A stretch of 64,000 nucleotides of DNA, taken from positions 793,709-857,708 of the forward strand of contig NZ_BBLY01000001.1 of NCBI RefSeq assembly GCF_000971175.1, in the 5' to 3' direction. This DNA comes from Demequina pelophila (GTDB lineage: Bacteria > Actinomycetota > Actinomycetes > Actinomycetales > Demequinaceae). Positions 36,287 through 45,809 of this stretch are shown one piece after another. Both the position numbers and the translations under genes were made by a program. The notes beneath the pieces were generated by a model. That model saw only the letters and a program-made list of their open reading frames with translations, did not search any database and was not told the origin of the DNA. Each line of letters opens with the position of its first letter. The stretch's first letter is position 1.

Positions 36287-36365
36287 TGGGGGCTAGCAGG
36301 GTGGGGACTAGCAGGGTGGGGGGACTAGCAGGGTGTGGGGACTGGCAGGGTGTGGGGACTGCAGT
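36287..36365. repeat. G-rich tandem repeat, about five units of 15-18 bp
   Basis: The core GGGGACTAGCAGGGTG and variants repeat in the 110-bp gap between the DUF4386 start and the stop of the oxidoreductase gene at 36382. Closely spaced GGG/GGGG runs also permit a G-quadruplex. It lies in the probable promoter or leader of the DUF4386 gene, so copy number could affect its expression. Confidence 0.7.
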
Positions 36366-36381
36366 GCGTCGGACCGGTCGC

Positions 36382-37365
36382 TCACGCGACCAGCACGACC
36401 TTGCCGCGGGCCTTCCCGCGGTGGACGAAGTCGACGGCGGTGGCGGCGTCCGCGAGGTCGTAGGCCGCCTCGACGGACGGACGCACCGCGCCGGCGGCGA
36501 CGAGCTCGAGCACCTGGGCGAGGTCCTCGCGCTTGGGCGTGGCGAACAGCGGGCGCAGCCGCTGGCGGCCGAACGGCGAGAGCATCGCGGCGCCCGCGAA
36601 CCGGCGCATCCCGGTGAGGGACCTCGCCTGCCCGCCGCCCACGACCACGTAGGTGCCGCCGGGCGCCGCGAGGCGTCGGGCGCGGACCAGCGGGAGCGTG
36701 CCCACCAGGTCGATCACCGCGTCGTAGCCGGTGAGGGCGGCGACGTCGGCGGCGGTGTAGTCGATGACGTGGTCGGCGCCCAGGGACTCGACGAGCGAGA
36801 CGTTGCGGGTCGAGCACACGCCGGTGACCTCCGCGCCGAGCGCCTTCGCGATCTGGACCGCGAAGGTCCCGACGCCGCCGGACGCGCCGAGCACGAGCAC
36901 TCGGCGGCCGGCTTCGACGCCGCCCAGGCGGAGCGCCTGGAGCGCGGTGACCGCGGCCGTCGGGAGGGCCGCCGCCTCCTCGAAGGCGAGGCCGGCGGGC
37001 GGGGCGACCAGCGCATCGTCCGCCGCGACGGCGAACTGGGCGAAGGCCCCGCTCGCCCAGCCGACCACGGGGTCGCCGGGCCGCCAGGCCGTGACGCCGG
37101 CGCCGACCGCGACGACCGTGCCGGCGACGTCCGTGCCGGGCACGGGACGCTTAGGGCGGGTGAGCCCGTAGGACAGGCGGGCCGCGTACGGCACGCCCTC
37201 GATGGCGAGCCCGTCGCCGCGATTGATGCCGGCGGCGCGGACCCGGACGACCACCTGGTGGTCGTCGGGGATGGGCATGGCGACCTCGTGCTGCTCGAGA
37301 TCGGCGGGCGACCCGTAACGGTCGAGACGGACGGCGCGGATGGTGGTGGGGAGTGCGGTATTCAT
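36382..37365 (-). CDS. NADP-dependent quinone oxidoreductase-like MDR protein
   Basis: This 327-residue zinc-independent medium-chain dehydrogenase/reductase has a GroES-like N-terminus (GINRGDGLAIEG near 50, PGTDVAGTVVAVG near 78) and a Rossmann domain with VLGASGGVGTFAVQIAKALGA (near 157-177). It lacks the structural zinc cysteines, as in quinone oxidoreductases and enoyl reductases. It is divergent from the AraC regulator at 37532, which probably controls it. The electron acceptor is unknown. Confidence 0.88.
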   Translation of the reverse strand: MNTALPTTIRAVRLDRYGSPADLEQHEVAMPIPDDHQVVVRVRAAGINRGDGLAIEGVPYAARLSYGLTRPKRPVPGTDVAGTVVAVGAGVTAWRPGDPVVGWASGAFAQFAVAADDALVAPPAGLAFEEAAALPTAAVTALQALRLGGVEAGRRVLVLGASGGVGTFAVQIAKALGAEVTGVCSTRNVSLVESLGADHVIDYTAADVAALTGYDAVIDLVGTLPLVRARRLAAPGGTYVVVGGGQARSLTGMRRFAGAAMLSPFGRQRLRPLFATPKREDLAQVLELVAAGAVRPSVEAAYDLADAATAVDFVHRGKARGKVVLVA

Positions 37366-37531
37366 GTGCTTCACGCTAGGAATCGGCGGGGTGCCCGGTC
37401 TTGGCATCGCGGGCCGGTTCCTTGACCGTTCCGGCCACGGGCGGCCTACGGTGGGGTGACCGGGGCCGATGCACGGGCCCGGTCCGGTTCGGCGGCCCCT
37501 CTGGAGCGGGGTTGCGTTCGGGAGGGGGCGC

Positions 37532-38539
37532 ATGAGCAGCGTGCGGAGCTCCGTGGTTCGGGTCATCGCGACCGTCGCGAGCGCGCCGGCCACCCCGGCG
37601 GAGCTGCTCGGGAGCATCGGGCTCAAGGCCGGCGTGGACCCGGCGCGCGCGGCCCAGGAGCGCGTCCCCGCGGACCAGTACTACGACCTCCTCGAGCGCG
37701 CGACCCTGCCCGACGACCACGGCCTCCCCTACCGCTACGGCGAGCGGCTGCACGCCGACGACCTGTCCGCGCTGGGGCTCGGGTTGAAGACCGCCGAGAC
37801 GCTGCGCGATTCGCTGCGGCGGCTCGTGCGGTACATCGTGCTGCTGAGCGACACGCTCGAGTACGCGCTGCTCGACCTGCCCGACGGCGGGGCGACGCTC
37901 ACGCTGTCCCGGCCGGCGCATCGGCGCGGGGCACGGCTCGCGAACGAGTGCGCGTTCGCGGCGGTCATGAAGGCGCTGTCCGAGGCGGCCGGAAGCCGCG
38001 TGGTGCCGCGCGAGGTGGCCTTCCGGCATCCGCGCCCGGCCTCCATCACCGAGGCGCACTCGTACTTCGGCTGCCCGGTCGCCTTCGGAGCCGAGCGCAA
38101 CGCGCTCGTGTTCGGCGCGTCGACGCTGGCCACGCGGGGGCGGCTCGCGGATCAGGGGCTGTCGTCGTTCCTGCTCGCGCACCTCGAGGAGCTGAGGGCG
38201 GGCGAGGGCGAGCGCTCGCTGGTCGAGTCGGTGCACGCGACCGTCACCGACCTGCTGCCGGACGGGCCTCCCAGCAAGGCCGTGATCGCGCGGCGGCTGG
38301 GGCTGAGCGAGCGGACCCTGCACCGGCGCCTCGCCGAGGAGGGCGAGACGTATCAGGCGATCACCGCCCGCGCGCGGCGCGAGGGCGCCGAGGCGCTGCT
38401 GGCCGATGCACGGCACTCGCTCGCCGAGGTCGCTTTCCTCACGGGGTTCTCCGACCAGAGCGCGTTCCACCGCGCGTTCAAGGGGTGGACGGGGCGGACG
38501 CCGGCGGAGTTCCGGGGGTCGGTGGTGGAAGGGGTCTAG
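37532..38539 (+). CDS. AraC-family regulator with Arabinose_bd-type sensor domain
   Basis: This 335-residue protein has an N-terminal ligand domain of the OruR/ArgR-like type (about 20-200) and a C-terminal AraC HTH domain (about 235-330; SKAVIARRLGLSERTLHRRL and ALLADARHSLAEVAFLTGFSDQSAFHRAFK). The start ATG follows GGGAGGGGG. The divergent gene pair suggests it activates the oxidoreductase at 36382 in response to an unknown compound. It ends in a 4-bp overlap with the convergent antiporter gene. Confidence 0.87.
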   Translation: MSSVRSSVVRVIATVASAPATPAELLGSIGLKAGVDPARAAQERVPADQYYDLLERATLPDDHGLPYRYGERLHADDLSALGLGLKTAETLRDSLRRLVRYIVLLSDTLEYALLDLPDGGATLTLSRPAHRRGARLANECAFAAVMKALSEAAGSRVVPREVAFRHPRPASITEAHSYFGCPVAFGAERNALVFGASTLATRGRLADQGLSSFLLAHLEELRAGEGERSLVESVHATVTDLLPDGPPSKAVIARRLGLSERTLHRRLAEEGETYQAITARARREGAEALLADARHSLAEVAFLTGFSDQSAFHRAFKGWTGRTPAEFRGSVVEGV

Positions 38540-39828
38540 GGATCGTCCGTGGCGCCGGCGAGGTATTGCCGCCGCGCCTTGGGTCCGCCGCGCCGATCCG
38601 GCCCGGCAGCGCCGAAGCGCGCCGCGCCGGGTCCCGCCGAGATCCCGTGCAGCAGCACGCTCAGCAGGATCGTGAGCGAGACCGTCGCCACCACGGTGCC
38701 GACCACGGGCTCCTCGGAGGCGGCGAGCGCCTCGACCGCGAACAGGGCGAAGATCACCGAGGCGAGCCCGCGCGGCCCGAACCAGCCGAGGAACAGGACA
38801 TCCCGGCGTGGCAGGCCCGTGCCGATCAGCGCAATCGCGACGGGCACCATCCGCAGGACGGTCAGGGCGAGCAGCGCGTACAGGAACGCGGCGGGACTGC
38901 CATAGGCGACGATCACGGGCACGAGGCCCGCGCCGAAGAGGAACCACAACGCGAGCGCGAGCATCTCGCCGCCCAATTCGGGGAGCACGACCACGGACTC
39001 GGCGTCGGCCTCGGCCTCGGCGAGGCGCCCACGCGTGGCCCCGCTGAAGGCGAGGCCCCCGACGAACGCCGAGATGAAGGCGTTGCCGCCGGCCGCATGC
39101 GCCGCGGCGAACGACGCGATCGCGAGGGCCAGCACGGCGATCTGCAGCGCGCCCCGCGGGGCCCAGCGCCGACGCGAGGCGATGGTGGCGGCGAGGCCGC
39201 CCACGACCCCGACGACCAGGCCGATCGCGGCGCCGACCACGAGCTCGAGAAACGCTCGCTCCGCGGCGACCGACTCGCTCGCGGAGGTCACGCCGAGCGC
39301 GCTCGCGCTCATGACCAGCGCCAGCGTGACCACCGGCGTCGCGATCCCGTCGTTGAGGCCGCTGTCGACGTTGAGCGACCGCCGGAGCCGCAGGGGGACG
39401 CGACGGTCCTCGATCACGGGCGCGCTGAGCGCGGCGTCCGTCGGGGCCAGCGCCGCACCGACGAAGAGCGCGAGCGCCCACGACATGCCGGGGCCGAGGA
39501 TCATTGCCGCGGCGGTGCCGAGCGCGATCGCGAGCGGCAGGCCGATCCCCAGCAGCCGCACCGGGAGGGAGGCCTCGCGTCGCAGCGCCCGGAGGTCGAT
39601 CCGCGACGCGTCGGCGAAGAGGATGAGCGCGAGCGTCAGCTCCGCCACGGCCCGGGCCGAGGCCGCCTCGACGTCGATCGGGATCGGGCCCCACCATGGA
39701 TTTGCGAGGAGCAGGCCCGCCGCCGTGAAGACCATGGGCCCGGTGATGTTGCGGCGCGACAGCACGCCCGACATGACCGCCCATCCCGCGATCAGCAGCG
39801 CGAGCGCGGTGGCGGAGGCGACGTTCAC
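38536..39828 (-). CDS. CPA1-type cation:proton antiporter
   Basis: This 430-residue membrane protein has about 12 helices of the Na+/H+ exchanger fold. The LAPTDAALSAPVIED segment and NVDSGLNDGIATPVV carry the Asp residues (ND pattern) expected in ion exchange of CPA1 antiporters. A late GWFGPRGLASVIFA motif supports the family. GTG 39828 is chosen because GGGGAGGG precedes it. The role is pH and sodium homeostasis by family knowledge. Confidence 0.88.
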   Translation of the reverse strand: MNVASATALALLIAGWAVMSGVLSRRNITGPMVFTAAGLLLANPWWGPIPIDVEAASARAVAELTLALILFADASRIDLRALRREASLPVRLLGIGLPLAIALGTAAAMILGPGMSWALALFVGAALAPTDAALSAPVIEDRRVPLRLRRSLNVDSGLNDGIATPVVTLALVMSASALGVTSASESVAAERAFLELVVGAAIGLVVGVVGGLAATIASRRRWAPRGALQIAVLALAIASFAAAHAAGGNAFISAFVGGLAFSGATRGRLAEAEADAESVVVLPELGGEMLALALWFLFGAGLVPVIVAYGSPAAFLYALLALTVLRMVPVAIALIGTGLPRRDVLFLGWFGPRGLASVIFALFAVEALAASEEPVVGTVVATVSLTILLSVLLHGISAGPGAARFGAAGPDRRGGPKARRQYLAGATDDP

Positions 39829-39983
39829 CGGCCCTCCCCTCCCCCGCATCGGCGGCTCACCAGGCCTGATAGCACCACGCTACGCCCGCGACTTCGGCGC
39901 CGCTCGGAGACGCGAGACCGCCCCGGGCGCTCGTGCCGCGGACGCCCGCGAGGGCATGGACACGGGCGCGTACCGTGGATGGG

Positions 39984-41240
39984 GTGTCGGGCGAACTGCC
40001 TCGCCGCACCGATCACGTGGTGATCGGTGCGGGCCAGGCCGGTCTCGTGGCGAGTTGGCACCTGCAGCGAGCCGGCCGCGACCACATCGTGGTGGATCGA
40101 CGGGCGTCCCTGGGCGGCGGCTGGCAGGACCGCTGGGACGCGTTCCGCCTCGTCGGTCCGGCGTGGACCACCTCGCTGCCGGGAGCGCCCTACGCGGGCG
40201 GCGACCCCGAAGGATTCATGGGGCGCGATGAGGTGGTCGCGCGCATGGCGACGTACGCGGACGGCATCGGCGCGCCGGTGGCGCTCGACACCTCGATCTC
40301 CCGCCTGAGCCCTACGGACGACGGGTGGCACCTCGACACCAGCCGCGGCCCGCTGACCGCCCGCCAGGTGACGGTGGCGACCGGAGGATTCCACCGCCCG
40401 CACATCCCCCCGGTCGCCGCGGCGCTGCCCGCGAGCATCCGTCACCTCCACTCGCACGACTATCGGCGCGAGTCGGACCTCCCCGACGGAGCCGTGCTCA
40501 TCGTCGGCACCGGGCAGACCGGCACGCAGCTCGCCGAGGAGCTCATGGACGCCGGCCGCGAGGTCTTCCTGTGCATCGGCCATGCCGGTCGGGCGCCTCG
40601 GCGCTATCGGGGCGAGGACATCTTCGTCTGGATGCGGCGCCTGGTCGACGACGGTCCGCGCGTGGGCGTCGAGCTCCCCACCGCGGCGCAACTGCCGGAC
40701 CCGGCCATGCGGGTCGCGGGCAACGCCCAACTGTCCGGGCACAAGGGCGGGCATTCCCCCGACCTGCGTGCGCTCGGACGCGACGGCGCGCACCTGGTCG
40801 GACGGCTGGAGGCCTGTTCAGGCGACTGGTGCCGACTGGGAGGCGACGTGGCCGCGACGCTCGATCAGATCGACCGCTTCTTCGAGGACGGCGTCCAGCA
40901 ACTCTTCGATGCCTTCATCGACGCCGCTGGCATCGATGCGCCTCCCGCGGCGCCGCAGGCGACGGCGGACTTCACGCCGAAGCCGGTCGACGAGCTCGAT
41001 CTCGGCGCGGCCGGCATCGCGACCGTCCTGTGGGCCACCGGCTACCGCCAGGATCTGAGCTGGATCGACGCGCCCGCGACGGACGCGATGGGCTTCGCGA
41101 TCCAGGAGCACGGGATCTCACCGCTCCCCGGGCTGTCCTTTCTGGGCGGGCTCTGGCAGCACGACTCGACGTCGTCCACCCTCGTAGGCCTCGAGCGGGA
41201 CGCCCGCCTGTGGGCAACGGGTCTCGGGCTGCCGGCCTGA
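39984..41240 (+). CDS. FAD-dependent flavin monooxygenase-like oxidoreductase
   Basis: This protein of about 418 residues has an N-terminal FAD motif GAGQAGL (near residue 13), GGGW, and a second dinucleotide motif GTGQTGTQLAEEL (near 174) as in flavin-containing and Baeyer-Villiger monooxygenases. A late ATGYRQDLSWID segment completes the fold. The start is a GTG (39984, or 39975). The substrate is unknown. It precedes an MFS exporter and the catabolic cluster and could feed it, but a 160-bp gap argues against one transcript. Confidence 0.8.
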   Translation: MSGELPRRTDHVVIGAGQAGLVASWHLQRAGRDHIVVDRRASLGGGWQDRWDAFRLVGPAWTTSLPGAPYAGGDPEGFMGRDEVVARMATYADGIGAPVALDTSISRLSPTDDGWHLDTSRGPLTARQVTVATGGFHRPHIPPVAAALPASIRHLHSHDYRRESDLPDGAVLIVGTGQTGTQLAEELMDAGREVFLCIGHAGRAPRRYRGEDIFVWMRRLVDDGPRVGVELPTAAQLPDPAMRVAGNAQLSGHKGGHSPDLRALGRDGAHLVGRLEACSGDWCRLGGDVAATLDQIDRFFEDGVQQLFDAFIDAAGIDAPPAAPQATADFTPKPVDELDLGAAGIATVLWATGYRQDLSWIDAPATDAMGFAIQEHGISPLPGLSFLGGLWQHDSTSSTLVGLERDARLWATGLGLPA

Positions 41241-41400
41241 GCGATATCGCGGTGGCCGGTACGTGGCGAACCGCCTGCGCGCGCGGTTGATTCGCCCCGG
41301 GGCGCTCGGACTCCACGTGGCTCAGGTGGTGAGCCGTCTGCGGACCGGCCCCGATCCGGGCGCGGTGCTAGCGTCGTGAATGCCAGCGGAAGGAGTCCCG

Positions 41401-43077
41401 GTGACCGCACAGACGCCCTCCGGAACCGAGGCCCCCGCCACGCGCGGACCCATGAGCGTCATCGCGATGCTCGCCGCGGCGCAGTTCGTCATGGTGCTGG
41501 ACACCACGGTGATGAACGTCTCCATCTCGCAGGTGGTCGCGGACCTGAACACCACCGTGCTGGGCCTCCAGGGCGCGATCACGATCTACACGCTCGTCAT
41601 GGCCTCCCTCATGCTCCTCGGCGGCAAGCTGAGCGACCGCTGGGGCGCGAAGCGGGCCTTCGCGATCGGCCTGCTGGTCTACGGCGCGGGATCGCTGACC
41701 ACGGCGGTCGCACCGTCGCTTCCCGTGCTGCTGGTCGGCTGGTCACTCCTCGAAGGAATGGGCGCGGCCCTGGTGATCCCCGCGATCGCCGCGCTGATCA
41801 TCCGCACCTACGACGGCAGGCAGCGCGTGATGGCCTACGGCGTCCTGGGCGCGGTGGCCGGCGCCTCGGCGGCGGTGGGGCCGCTCATCGGCGGCTGGGT
41901 CACGACAGTGGCGAGCTGGAGGGTGGTGTTCGCCGGCGAGACCGTGCTCGTCATCATCATCACGCTCTTCCTGCGGCTCATTCCCGCCACGGCGGCGCGC
42001 AAGTCGCATCTGGACGTCGGCGGCGTGGCGCTGTCCGTCGCCGGCCTGGGAATCGGCGTCTTCGCCGTCCTCCGGTCGAGCCAGTGGGGATGGGTGCTGC
42101 CCGGGACGCAACTGCCCCAGATCGGCGGCCGGGAGATCGCCCCGCTCGGACTGTCCCCCACGATCTGGCTGCTCGTGCTCAGCGGATTCCTGCTGGTGTG
42201 GCTCCATCGCTATGAGGAGAAGGTCAAGGCCGCAGGCAGGGAACCCCTGGTCGACCTCTCGCTGCTGAAGATCCTCCCGCTGCGCGCGGGCCTCATCATG
42301 CTCGCGGCGCAGCAGTTCATCACGCTCGCCACCTTCTTCGTGCTGCCGCTGTACCTGCAGTCGGTGCTCGGCTTCGACGCGCTGCGGACCGGCATCACCA
42401 TCCTCCCCTTGTCGATCGCCCTGTTCGTCTGCGCCCTCGTAGGCGCCTCGCTGTCCACCAGGCTCCGGCCCCGGCAGATCGTCGGGCTGGGAGTGTTCTC
42501 GATGCTCGCGGGCGAGGTCGTGGCCCTGGCGTTCGTGCGCCCGGCCCTGGACAACGCGGGCTTCGGAGTGGGGCTGGCGCTCATCGGCGCCGGCCTGGGA
42601 CTGCTGGCGTCGCAACTGGGCAACGTCATCATGTCCTCGGCACCGCCCGGGCGCGGAGGCGAGGCCGGGGGCCTGCAGGGCACCGCGCAGAACCTGGGGG
42701 CATCGCTCGGCACCGCGGTCATCGGGTCGGTCCTCATCGGGGTGCTGGCGTCGCGCTTCTCCGAGGTCATCGGGGCCCAGGAGGGCCTGTCCGCGGACCT
42801 CCGTGTCGCAGCGAGCCAGGCGGTGGCCGAGAACGCCAACTTCCTCTCCGCGGAGGACGTACGGAGCGCGACCTCCGCCGCCGGTCTGAGCGAGACCGAG
42901 GTGTCGCTGATCGTCGAGTCGTACAGCGAGGCCCAGCTCAACGCGCTGCGCGGCGCGCTGGCCGGCATCGCGCTGTTCGCGGTCGCCGCGCTGGCCTACC
43001 TGCGCGGGTTGCCGCAGCGCTACGCGCAGTACGCTCCCGAGCAGGACCCGCCTCCCGCGCCCGAGCGGCAGGCGTAG
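41401..43077 (+). CDS. MFS transporter of the DHA2 (EmrB/QacA) type, 14 helices
   Basis: This 558-residue drug:proton antiporter-like protein has motif C-like and LDTTVMNVS signatures in helix 1, GGKLSDRWGAKR (motif A) after helix 2 and a long loop between helices in the second half. GTG 41401 follows AAGGAG by 5 bases. It is convergent with a MarR regulator at 43104 (26-bp gap), a frequent pairing for exporters. The substrate is unknown; it may export an intermediate or toxic substrate of the neighbouring catabolic genes. Confidence 0.9.
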   Translation: MTAQTPSGTEAPATRGPMSVIAMLAAAQFVMVLDTTVMNVSISQVVADLNTTVLGLQGAITIYTLVMASLMLLGGKLSDRWGAKRAFAIGLLVYGAGSLTTAVAPSLPVLLVGWSLLEGMGAALVIPAIAALIIRTYDGRQRVMAYGVLGAVAGASAAVGPLIGGWVTTVASWRVVFAGETVLVIIITLFLRLIPATAARKSHLDVGGVALSVAGLGIGVFAVLRSSQWGWVLPGTQLPQIGGREIAPLGLSPTIWLLVLSGFLLVWLHRYEEKVKAAGREPLVDLSLLKILPLRAGLIMLAAQQFITLATFFVLPLYLQSVLGFDALRTGITILPLSIALFVCALVGASLSTRLRPRQIVGLGVFSMLAGEVVALAFVRPALDNAGFGVGLALIGAGLGLLASQLGNVIMSSAPPGRGGEAGGLQGTAQNLGASLGTAVIGSVLIGVLASRFSEVIGAQEGLSADLRVAASQAVAENANFLSAEDVRSATSAAGLSETEVSLIVESYSEAQLNALRGALAGIALFAVAALAYLRGLPQRYAQYAPEQDPPPAPERQA

Positions 43078-43103
43078 CGCCGCCGCCGGGTCGAGGTGTC
43101 GCC

Positions 43104-43550
43104 TCAGTCGGCGAAGGCGACGCGGCGCAGCAGGGCGATCAGGGTCTCGCGCTCGGACGGCGTGAGCGTGGGGTGGAGGGTGCGCTCGGCCTCGAGCGCC
43201 GCGGCGCGCGCCTCGCCCGCGAGGGTGCGCCCCGCTGCCGTGGCGGTGACGGTACGCGCGCGGCGGTCGCGCGGGTCCGGGAGCCGCTCGATGAGCCCCC
43301 GGCCTTCGAGCGCATCCACCAGGCCCACCACCTGGCTGGGGTCCAGGCGCAGGAAGGCGGCGATCTCGCGCTGCGTGGGCGCGGGGTCCTCCCCCGCCAC
43401 CAGGGCGAGCAGCGCGTAGGACCGCACGTTGAGGTCGAGCGGCTTGAGGACGGCGTTGGCGGCGGAGATCGACAGCGCGTTCGCCCGCGCGATCAGGAAG
43501 CTCAGGTCGTCGCCCAGTCGGCCGCCCTCGGCGGCACTCGTCCCCTCCAT
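43104..43550 (-). CDS. MarR-family transcriptional regulator
   Basis: This 148-residue winged-helix regulator shows APTQREIAAFLRLDPSQVVGLVDALEGRGLIERLPDPRDRRAR, the MarR recognition helix and wing. ATG 43550 follows GAGG. It is divergent from the amidohydrolase gene. Between them lies TTGACAATCTCAA, a TTGA-N5-TCAA inverted repeat that also occurs before the SDR gene at 45755. I infer that the protein represses the catabolic cluster until an aromatic or acyl ligand binds. Confidence 0.88.
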   Translation of the reverse strand: MEGTSAAEGGRLGDDLSFLIARANALSISAANAVLKPLDLNVRSYALLALVAGEDPAPTQREIAAFLRLDPSQVVGLVDALEGRGLIERLPDPRDRRARTVTATAAGRTLAGEARAAALEAERTLHPTLTPSERETLIALLRRVAFAD

Positions 43551-43581
43551 CCGGACCTCCCTCCCGCATCGGCGCCACAAC

Positions 43582-43600
43582 TTGACAATCTCAACTATAG
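43582..43600. promoter_or_regulatory. Candidate MarR operator between marR and the amidohydrolase gene
   Basis: TTGACAATCTCAACTATAG contains a TTGA-N5-TCAA inverted repeat and a perfect -35 hexamer TTGACA. Sixteen of 19 bases recur at 45755-45773. Position: 66 bp before the amidohydrolase start and 32 bp before the MarR start. Confidence 0.6.
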
Positions 43601-43647
43601 AGAATAGCAATGACTTGTCCAGGCCGCCTTACCTGCAGGAGTCGACG

Positions 43648-44532
43648 ATGACCCGCTATGAACCGGCGATCGACGTGACCGCGCTCGACGCGATCGACGT
43701 CCACGTCCACATCGAGGCCGGCGCGCACGGCCACGCGTCGCTGCCGCCCGACCTGGTCGCGGCGGCGTCGAAGTACTTCGCGGTCGACGCCTCCGGCCTG
43801 GGCCTCGACGCCGTCGCCGACTACTACCGCGAGCGCCGCACCGCCGCCGTGGTCTTCACCGTCGACGCGGAGACCTCGCTGGGCCACGCGCCCGTCGACA
43901 GCGCCGAGATCGCCGCCGGCGCCGCCCGCCACCCCGACGTGCTCGTCCCGTTCGGCTCGGTGGACCCCCACCGGGAGGACGCGCTCGACCGCATGCGCCG
44001 CCTGGTCGAGGATCACGGGGTGCGCGGCTTCAAGTTCCACCCCACCGTGCAGGCCTTCGATCCGAGCGACGAACGCTGGTATCCGCTGTACGCGGCCATG
44101 GAGGACGCGGGTGTGGTGGCGCTGGTCCACACGGGGCAGACGGGCATCGGCGCGGGGATGCCCGGCGGCAGGGGCCTGCGACTCGCCTACTCGAACCCGA
44201 TGCTGCTCGACGGCGTGGCCGCGGACTTCCCCACCCTGCAGATCGTGATGGCGCACCCCAGCGTCCCGTGGCAGGACGAGGCGATCTCGGTCGCGACCCA
44301 CAAGCACAACACGTGGATCGACCTGTCGGGCTGGAGCCCCAAGTACTTCCCGGAGCAGCTGGTGAGGAACGCGAACTCGATCCTCAAGCGGCGGGTGCTG
44401 TTCGGCTCGGACTTCCCCATGCTCACCCCGGACCGCTGGCGCCGGGACGTCGAGCAGACGGCGCTGAAGCCGGAGGTGCTGCCCGGCATCCTCAAGGACA
44501 ACGCGGTCCGCCTCCTGGGCCTGGGGAGCTGA
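43648..44532 (+). CDS. Amidohydrolase_2 family metal-dependent hydrolase or decarboxylase
   Basis: This 294-residue TIM-barrel protein has the DVHVH motif near residue 15, FKFHPTVQAFDPSDERWYPL, a metal His in IVMAHPSVPW and GSDFPMLTPDRW near 252. This is the ACMSD/salicylate-decarboxylase-like group, whose members hydrolyse lactones or decarboxylate aromatic acids. It starts the operon downstream of the MarR-type site and ends 1 bp before the acyl-CoA dehydrogenase gene. Its exact reaction cannot be deduced. Confidence 0.85.
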   Translation: MTRYEPAIDVTALDAIDVHVHIEAGAHGHASLPPDLVAAASKYFAVDASGLGLDAVADYYRERRTAAVVFTVDAETSLGHAPVDSAEIAAGAARHPDVLVPFGSVDPHREDALDRMRRLVEDHGVRGFKFHPTVQAFDPSDERWYPLYAAMEDAGVVALVHTGQTGIGAGMPGGRGLRLAYSNPMLLDGVAADFPTLQIVMAHPSVPWQDEAISVATHKHNTWIDLSGWSPKYFPEQLVRNANSILKRRVLFGSDFPMLTPDRWRRDVEQTALKPEVLPGILKDNAVRLLGLGS

Positions 44533-44533
44533 C

Positions 44534-45724
44534 GTGACCGCCGCGGCCGTCTCGGCCGGCCTCGCGACCGACCCCTACGGCTTCGCCGCGACCCACCTGA
44601 GCCCCGCCGCGCGCGCGGCGCTCGAACGGCTCGAGCGCACGCTCCACCAGGAGGTCCGCCCGCTCCTCGCCCAGGCATGGGACACCGGGACCATGCCCGA
44701 CGCGATCCTCGACGCGCTCGTGCCGCTCGACCTGATGCACCCCGCCGGCGTCGACCCGGCGGAGGCGGGCTCGTCGATGTTCGCCGGCTTCCGCAACTAC
44801 GTGCTCGCCCGCACGGACGTCTCGGTCGCGACGCTGTACAACGCGCAGTCGGGGCTGTTCCGCACGGCGGTGCGACTGGGCGGCTCGCCCGCGCAGGCGG
44901 CACGCCTCGACCCGCGCATCGCCGCCTTCACGCTGCGCGGCGTCTTCGCGCTCACCGAGCCCGACCACGGCTCGGACATCGCGGGCGGCATGGCCACGCG
45001 CGCCACGCGCGACGGCGACGCATGGACGCTCACCGGCGCGAAGCGGTGGATCGGCGGGGCGGCCGCGGCGGACGTGCTGGCCGTGTTCGCGCGCGACGAG
45101 GCCGACGGGCAGGTCAAGGCCTTCCTGGTGCCCCGGACCGCGCCGGGCGTGACCCTCACCCCCATGACCGGCAAGATCGCCCTGCGGCCCATGCAGAACG
45201 CGGACATCCTCCTCGACCGCGTGCGCGTGACCGAGGCCGACCGCCTTCAGGGCGTGAATGGGTGGCGGGACGTCGCACGGATGCTGGGCGCGATGCGCTC
45301 GGACGTCGCCTGGATCGCGACCGGCCTGCAGGCCGGCGCCCTCGACGCGGCCCTGCGCTACGTGGCCGAGCGCGAGCAGTTCGGCCGCCCGATCGCGGGC
45401 TTCCAGCTGGTCCAGGAGAAGCTCGCGCGCATGCTGGGCAATCTCACGGCGTCGCTGGGGATGGTGGCGCAGCTCTCGGCCCGCCAGGACGCGGGGACCT
45501 GGGACGATGCAGCCTCGGCCCTAGCGAAGATGCAGACCTCCCTCCTGGCCCGCGAGACCGTCGCGCTGGGTCGGGAGGTGCTGGGCGGGAACGGGATCCT
45601 GCTCGAGAACCACGTCGCCCGCTTCTTCGCCGATGCGGAGGCCGTCTATTCGTACGAGGGCACCCACGAGATCAACGCGCTGGTGGTGGGGCGAGCCCTC
45701 ACCGGCGCCTCGGCCTTCGTGTAG
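44534..45724 (+). CDS. Acyl-CoA dehydrogenase
   Basis: This 396-residue FAD-dependent dehydrogenase shows FALTEPDHGSDIAGGMATRA near 138 (FAD contact), TGAKRWIGGA, REQFGRPIAGFQLVQEKLA and EVLGGNGILLENHVARFFADAEAVYSYEGTHEINALVVGR, with a Glu in YEGTHEIN as catalytic-base candidate, as in glutaryl-CoA dehydrogenases. It introduces the alpha-beta double bond in an acyl-CoA. GTG starts 1 bp after the amidohydrolase stop. The acyl chain is unknown. Confidence 0.9.
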   Translation: MTAAAVSAGLATDPYGFAATHLSPAARAALERLERTLHQEVRPLLAQAWDTGTMPDAILDALVPLDLMHPAGVDPAEAGSSMFAGFRNYVLARTDVSVATLYNAQSGLFRTAVRLGGSPAQAARLDPRIAAFTLRGVFALTEPDHGSDIAGGMATRATRDGDAWTLTGAKRWIGGAAAADVLAVFARDEADGQVKAFLVPRTAPGVTLTPMTGKIALRPMQNADILLDRVRVTEADRLQGVNGWRDVARMLGAMRSDVAWIATGLQAGALDAALRYVAEREQFGRPIAGFQLVQEKLARMLGNLTASLGMVAQLSARQDAGTWDDAASALAKMQTSLLARETVALGREVLGGNGILLENHVARFFADAEAVYSYEGTHEINALVVGRALTGASAFV

Positions 45725-45754
45725 ACGACCCCCAGAAGTTGACCGCAACAATCA

Positions 45755-45773
45755 TTGACGTTCTCAACTAAAG
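45755..45773. promoter_or_regulatory. Second copy of the MarR-type operator
   Basis: TTGACGTTCTCAACTAAAG lies in the 85-bp gap before the SDR gene, 55 bp upstream of its start. It keeps TTGA-N5-TCAA and the following CTA. It suggests that the second half of the cluster has its own promoter under the same regulator. Confidence 0.6.
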
Positions 45774-45809
45774 GTGCTTGACTGGCGCCACGGACAAAGG
45801 AGTTCACGG

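Noticed and set aside
43078-43103. Overlap or operon link between the MFS gene and the MarR gene
   Set aside because: They are convergent; regulation of the exporter by this MarR is possible, but no copy of the TTGA-N5-TCAA motif was found upstream of the MFS start.
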